From the NCBI GenBank assembly GCA_946004305.1, contig CAMFZJ010000012.1:1-16125 (forward strand): 16,125 nt of DNA. Direction: 5' to 3'. Made by a program: the position numbers and the translations under genes. The notes beneath the pieces are model-generated. The model was given only the letters and a program-made list of their open reading frames with translations. It did not search any database and had not been told where the DNA came from. Positions within the stretch are counted from its first letter, which is position 1, and each line of letters starts with the position of its first letter. Shown piece after piece: positions 13,683-16,125 of this stretch. The stretch is from an uncultured Clostridia bacterium. GTDB lineage: Bacteria > Bacillota > Clostridia > Oscillospirales > Acutalibacteraceae.

Positions 13683-16124
13683 TTATAGATTTCGTATTTC
13701 ATTATTCCACATAATAAGCTTTACATTTTCAATTGTGTATGAACTTGATTCAGCTGTAACATATGGCTCATAGGTCATAGAGCAGTTGCTTACATATGCT
13801 TCTGTAATTTCTGTACTGTTGCCGTAGTATGCCAAGCTAAATGTTGCATTGTCCGAGAAGTAACAGCCTGTTACTATAATTCTGCTTTTTGCACCTTCCG
13901 AAACTACATTATGGTAGCTTACTGCTGATACTTTGGAACCAACATTATACATATCGGTAAAGCTACAGTTTTCTATAATTATTTCACCGTGAAGCCCTAA
14001 TCCGCCACCAATACACTTATGTTTTTTCCAAACCTCATTATTTGAGTTATCTATTGTAATTTTACAATTCTTATAGGTGTTTCTATACATATTCAATGTA
14101 CTTGAACCTGCCTCATCGTGAATTGCATATCTTACATTTGAAGCTTCAAGGGTTAGATTTTCAAGGGTAAAGCCTTTTGTACCCTGAATATAATTAAAAG
14201 GCGAGAAACATGTTTTTACTGTTTCGTTATTTCCCTGATAATGGCAAACAACCTTAGAACCGCTTGAGAAAATTAAGTGTACTCCGTTACCTATCTGTAA
14301 GCCCCTTCTTTGTGAAGTACCCGATAAATTAGTAAAATACTCTTCGCCGAACTCTTCAATCAAGTCATACGTTCCCTCATATACCTGGATTGTCAAATCA
14401 CTATAGCTTCGAGAATAATCTACTGCTTCCTTTAAGGTGGAAAAATCTCCTGTGCCGTCTTTTTTAACTGTAAGTACGGAAGGTGTTTTTTCGCTGAGAT
14501 TTTTTACATCGGCTTTTAAATCCGACACTACCTTAGCTACTGCGCCGCTTGTAATATAGTTGGTACTATTTTCCACAGGTTCAGTATCGGCGATAACCTC
14601 GATAGTACCACCTGTTCCAATCACTGCATTATTTTTTCGGTTACCTTCACCGCTTGATATAAACAACCATCCGGAGTTAACTCTCTTAATAAATCCTACA
14701 TAGTCACCGGCACCGATAGTATCTAATTTTGTTCCGTTTAGAGTTGTTAGTCCTACCGGAAAATAATAAATCTTATTTTTATCTGTGCAGTCAGCTAAAT
14801 CTGTGCCGTAGGAACATATAGATATATCAAGCTTGCTTAAGATTTCCTCTTGCAAATCGGTAGCTAAGTGTGATTTTGAAATTGACAAAGCTTCAATTTT
14901 ATCACCTGTAACAGAACTATTTTTAATGTGTTCTGTCCAAACCGCACCTTCTGCAATTTTGTCGGCCGTGATAGCTTTAGTATCAATCTTATCCGTTGTG
15001 ACAGCTTTGTCCACAATATTGTTATTTTTTACGCTGTTGTCAGTATCATCAAGCTTATTTTCCAATTTCTCCAGCGTTCCCTCGTTAATAACCTTAACAA
15101 AGCCTGTGGTTGGAATGTGGCTGTCACTTGCAAGAGCATATGCCATACTGCTGTTTGATGACGTATCAATCATTGTGTCCTTGTCAAGCTTCTCAAACCC
15201 AACAGCCCTGTCCATAATTTTGCCTGATGTGACTGCATTATCAACAATTTTTTCAGTTGCAACAGCATTGTCAGCAAGGTTATATGCTGTGATTGTCTTT
15301 TCGGCTATGTGTCCCCTATCATATTGTGCTGTGTAGCCTTTAATAACTCCGCCGGCAATTTGATGTGAATCCGAAACGGCTTCGTACCCAAGCTTACCTC
15401 TTGAAACAGCTCCGTCCGCTATTTTTGTTGATGTGACTGCACTATCGGAAATTTTATCTGATGTGACTGAATTGTCGGATAATTTGCCTGATGTAACAGC
15501 ATTGTCGGATAATTTATCTGATGTAACAGCACTGTCAACAAGGTTGTTACTCTTGACGCTGTTATCAGTATCATCAAGCTTTGCTTTGAGGGATGAATAT
15601 ACACCTCCGCTGGCTACGGGACTATCACTATTTTCTGTAGGCGTAGAATCAATGTCAGCGTCTTTGATTTTTTCGTATAAAGTTTCTGCCTCTGCTTTAA
15701 TACTATTTACTTTTCCAAGAAAATCGTTTAAATCCTCCTCGTGTTGAAGGAACTCGGAATTTACAATAGTATTGTAGCTTTCAGAAAATTCAATAGATTT
15801 CTGAACAACAAGACTTGTCTGGCAGGTGTGGAAAATCTTACCCTGATTGTTTGTGCCTTTAATCTGTAGTATTACAATCCCGCTTTTGAAAATTTGGTCA
15901 GACTCAATATCCCAGATAAGCTTTGTGCCGGTTTCCATTAGCTCCTTATCAAGGAGAAAAAAATTGCTTGTACCGTCATCAAAAAGAAGATACATTCTGT
16001 AAATTGTTGTAGGATCTGTAACACCCTCAAGAAAAAACTCCCTTTTTACATTCAGGTTGTCCCCTGCAAAGCCAATAAAAACATCCTCATCAGGAATACA
16101 AAATCTGCCGTTACTGTTTATTGT
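13683..16124 (-). CDS. Phage tail/baseplate-like protein with decapeptide repeats and C-terminal beta-helix (5' end outside window)
   Basis: The frame is open to the right edge (813 residues visible). The first ATG at 15995 is internal, because the 43 residues before it (including DVFIGFAGDNLNVKREFFLE) continue the same fold. Residues 1 to about 115 resemble the N-terminal domain of BppU-type baseplate upper proteins. A predicted coiled coil spans about 120-155. Two 'ENS...SGxV' segments of the type common in phage tail fibres lie near 160-180 and 520-535. Decapeptide repeats of the form DNAVTSDKLS fill about 190-265 and 365-419, typical of trimeric fibre shafts. A possible knob-like domain covers about 432-495. 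From residue 549, VLTVKKDGTGDFSTLKEAVD begins a right-handed beta-helix (pectate-lyase-like fold) running to the C-terminus. The likely role is receptor binding or glycan cleavage by a phage or tail-derived particle. No catalytic residues can be assigned. An intrinsic terminator follows. Confidence 0.75.
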   Translation of the reverse strand, partial: TINSNGRFCIPDEDVFIGFAGDNLNVKREFFLEGVTDPTTIYRMYLLFDDGTSNFFLLDKELMETGTKLIWDIESDQIFKSGIVILQIKGTNNQGKIFHTCQTSLVVQKSIEFSESYNTIVNSEFLQHEEDLNDFLGKVNSIKAEAETLYEKIKDADIDSTPTENSDSPVASGGVYSSLKAKLDDTDNSVKSNNLVDSAVTSDKLSDNAVTSGKLSDNSVTSDKISDSAVTSTKIADGAVSRGKLGYEAVSDSHQIAGGVIKGYTAQYDRGHIAEKTITAYNLADNAVATEKIVDNAVTSGKIMDRAVGFEKLDKDTMIDTSSNSSMAYALASDSHIPTTGFVKVINEGTLEKLENKLDDTDNSVKNNNIVDKAVTTDKIDTKAITADKIAEGAVWTEHIKNSSVTGDKIEALSISKSHLATDLQEEILSKLDISICSYGTDLADCTDKNKIYYFPVGLTTLNGTKLDTIGAGDYVGFIKRVNSGWLFISSGEGNRKNNAVIGTGGTIEVIADTEPVENSTNYITSGAVAKVVSDLKADVKNLSEKTPSVLTVKKDGTGDFSTLKEAVDYSRSYSDLTIQVYEGTYDLIEEFGEEYFTNLSGTSQRRGLQIGNGVHLIFSSGSKVVCHYQGNNETVKTCFSPFNYIQGTKGFTLENLTLEASNVRYAIHDEAGSSTLNMYRNTYKNCKITIDNSNNEVWKKHKCIGGGLGLHGEIIIENCSFTDMYNVGSKVSAVSYHNVVSEGAKSRIIVTGCYFSDNATFSLAYYGNSTEITEAYVSNCSMTYEPYVTAESSSYTIENVKLIMWNNEIRNL
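15031..15581 (-). repeat. Duplicated shaft block bounded by LDDTDNSVK copies
   Basis: A 26-nt segment encoding LDDTDNSVK occurs at 15031-15056 and 15556-15581 with one mismatch. Each copy is followed by NN(L/I)VD(S/K)AVT and further decapeptides. This suggests that the fibre shaft arose by block duplication. Confidence 0.6.
15430..15549 (-). repeat. Four tandem 30-bp units encoding decapeptide shaft repeats
   Basis: Units at 15430-15459, 15460-15489, 15490-15519 and 15520-15549 each begin GATGT(G/A)AC(T/A)G on the plus strand. They encode DNAVTSxKLS-like decapeptides on the minus strand. Further degenerate units continue to about 15230. Confidence 0.8.
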
Positions 16125-16125
16125 T

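Noticed and set aside
13683..14480. Host pectate lyase or pectin methylesterase
   Set aside because: The DGTGDFSTLKEAVD start resembles such enzymes, but it is fused to baseplate-like and fibre-shaft regions with no signal peptide in view. No catalytic residues are identifiable, so only the beta-helix fold is claimed.
14833..15336. Plus-strand 167-codon ORF
   Set aside because: It is a shadow of the decapeptide repeat region of the phage-type gene on the opposite strand.
15430..15549. CRISPR-like array of 30-bp repeats
   Set aside because: The units are contiguous with no unique spacers, keep the reading frame, and encode protein repeats. No cas genes are present.

Overview
The window looks like a chromosomal stretch of an AT-rich Gram-positive gut bacterium, most likely a Ruminococcus-like member of the Oscillospiraceae/Clostridia. 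This is inferred from three things: Thr/Pro/Glu 'TEAPT' linkers and starch-binding-like modules on a secreted protein, GGAGG-type ribosome binding sites, and Firmicutes-type promoters. Every convincing gene lies on the minus strand, so transcription runs from high to low coordinates.

Right end (about 13683-16124): the 3' part of a large phage-tail-type protein whose start lies outside the window. It has a baseplate-upper-protein-like N-terminus, a coiled coil, two blocks of decapeptide 'DNAVTSDKLS' repeats, a possible knob domain and a C-terminal right-handed beta-helix. A strong intrinsic terminator (13627-13667) closes it.

Middle (3669-13482): nine closely packed genes for a cell-surface polysaccharide. 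A consensus-like promoter at 13572-13600 precedes them and an intrinsic terminator at 3560-3597 follows, so the transcription unit appears complete here. In transcription order: DUF1972-type GT4 glycosyltransferase, NTP_transf_5-type putative nucleotidyltransferase, cysteine-rich GT4 glycosyltransferase, hexapeptide-repeat acyltransferase, GT2 glycosyltransferase, Wzy/O-antigen-ligase-type membrane polymerase, two tandem polysaccharide pyruvyl transferase paralogues, and a GT14 (core-2/I-branching-like) glycosyltransferase. The set covers sugar addition, acylation, pyruvylation and polymerisation. It has no priming transferase, flippase, chain-length regulator or nucleotide-sugar synthesis gene, so those must be supplied elsewhere.

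Left end (1-3243): the 5' part of a large secreted CotH-family kinase-like protein. It carries two starch-binding-like beta-sandwich modules joined by Thr/Pro linkers, and runs off the window. Its own promoter lies at 3359-3387 behind a cluster of inverted repeats. The two linkers hold a long near-identical DNA repeat.

No tRNA, rRNA, CRISPR array, insertion sequence or integrase was seen. The most unusual items are the CotH/starch-module architecture, the phage beta-helix protein next to the capsule-type operon, and a 27-codon ORF with a strong Shine-Dalgarno overlapping the start of the GT2 gene.
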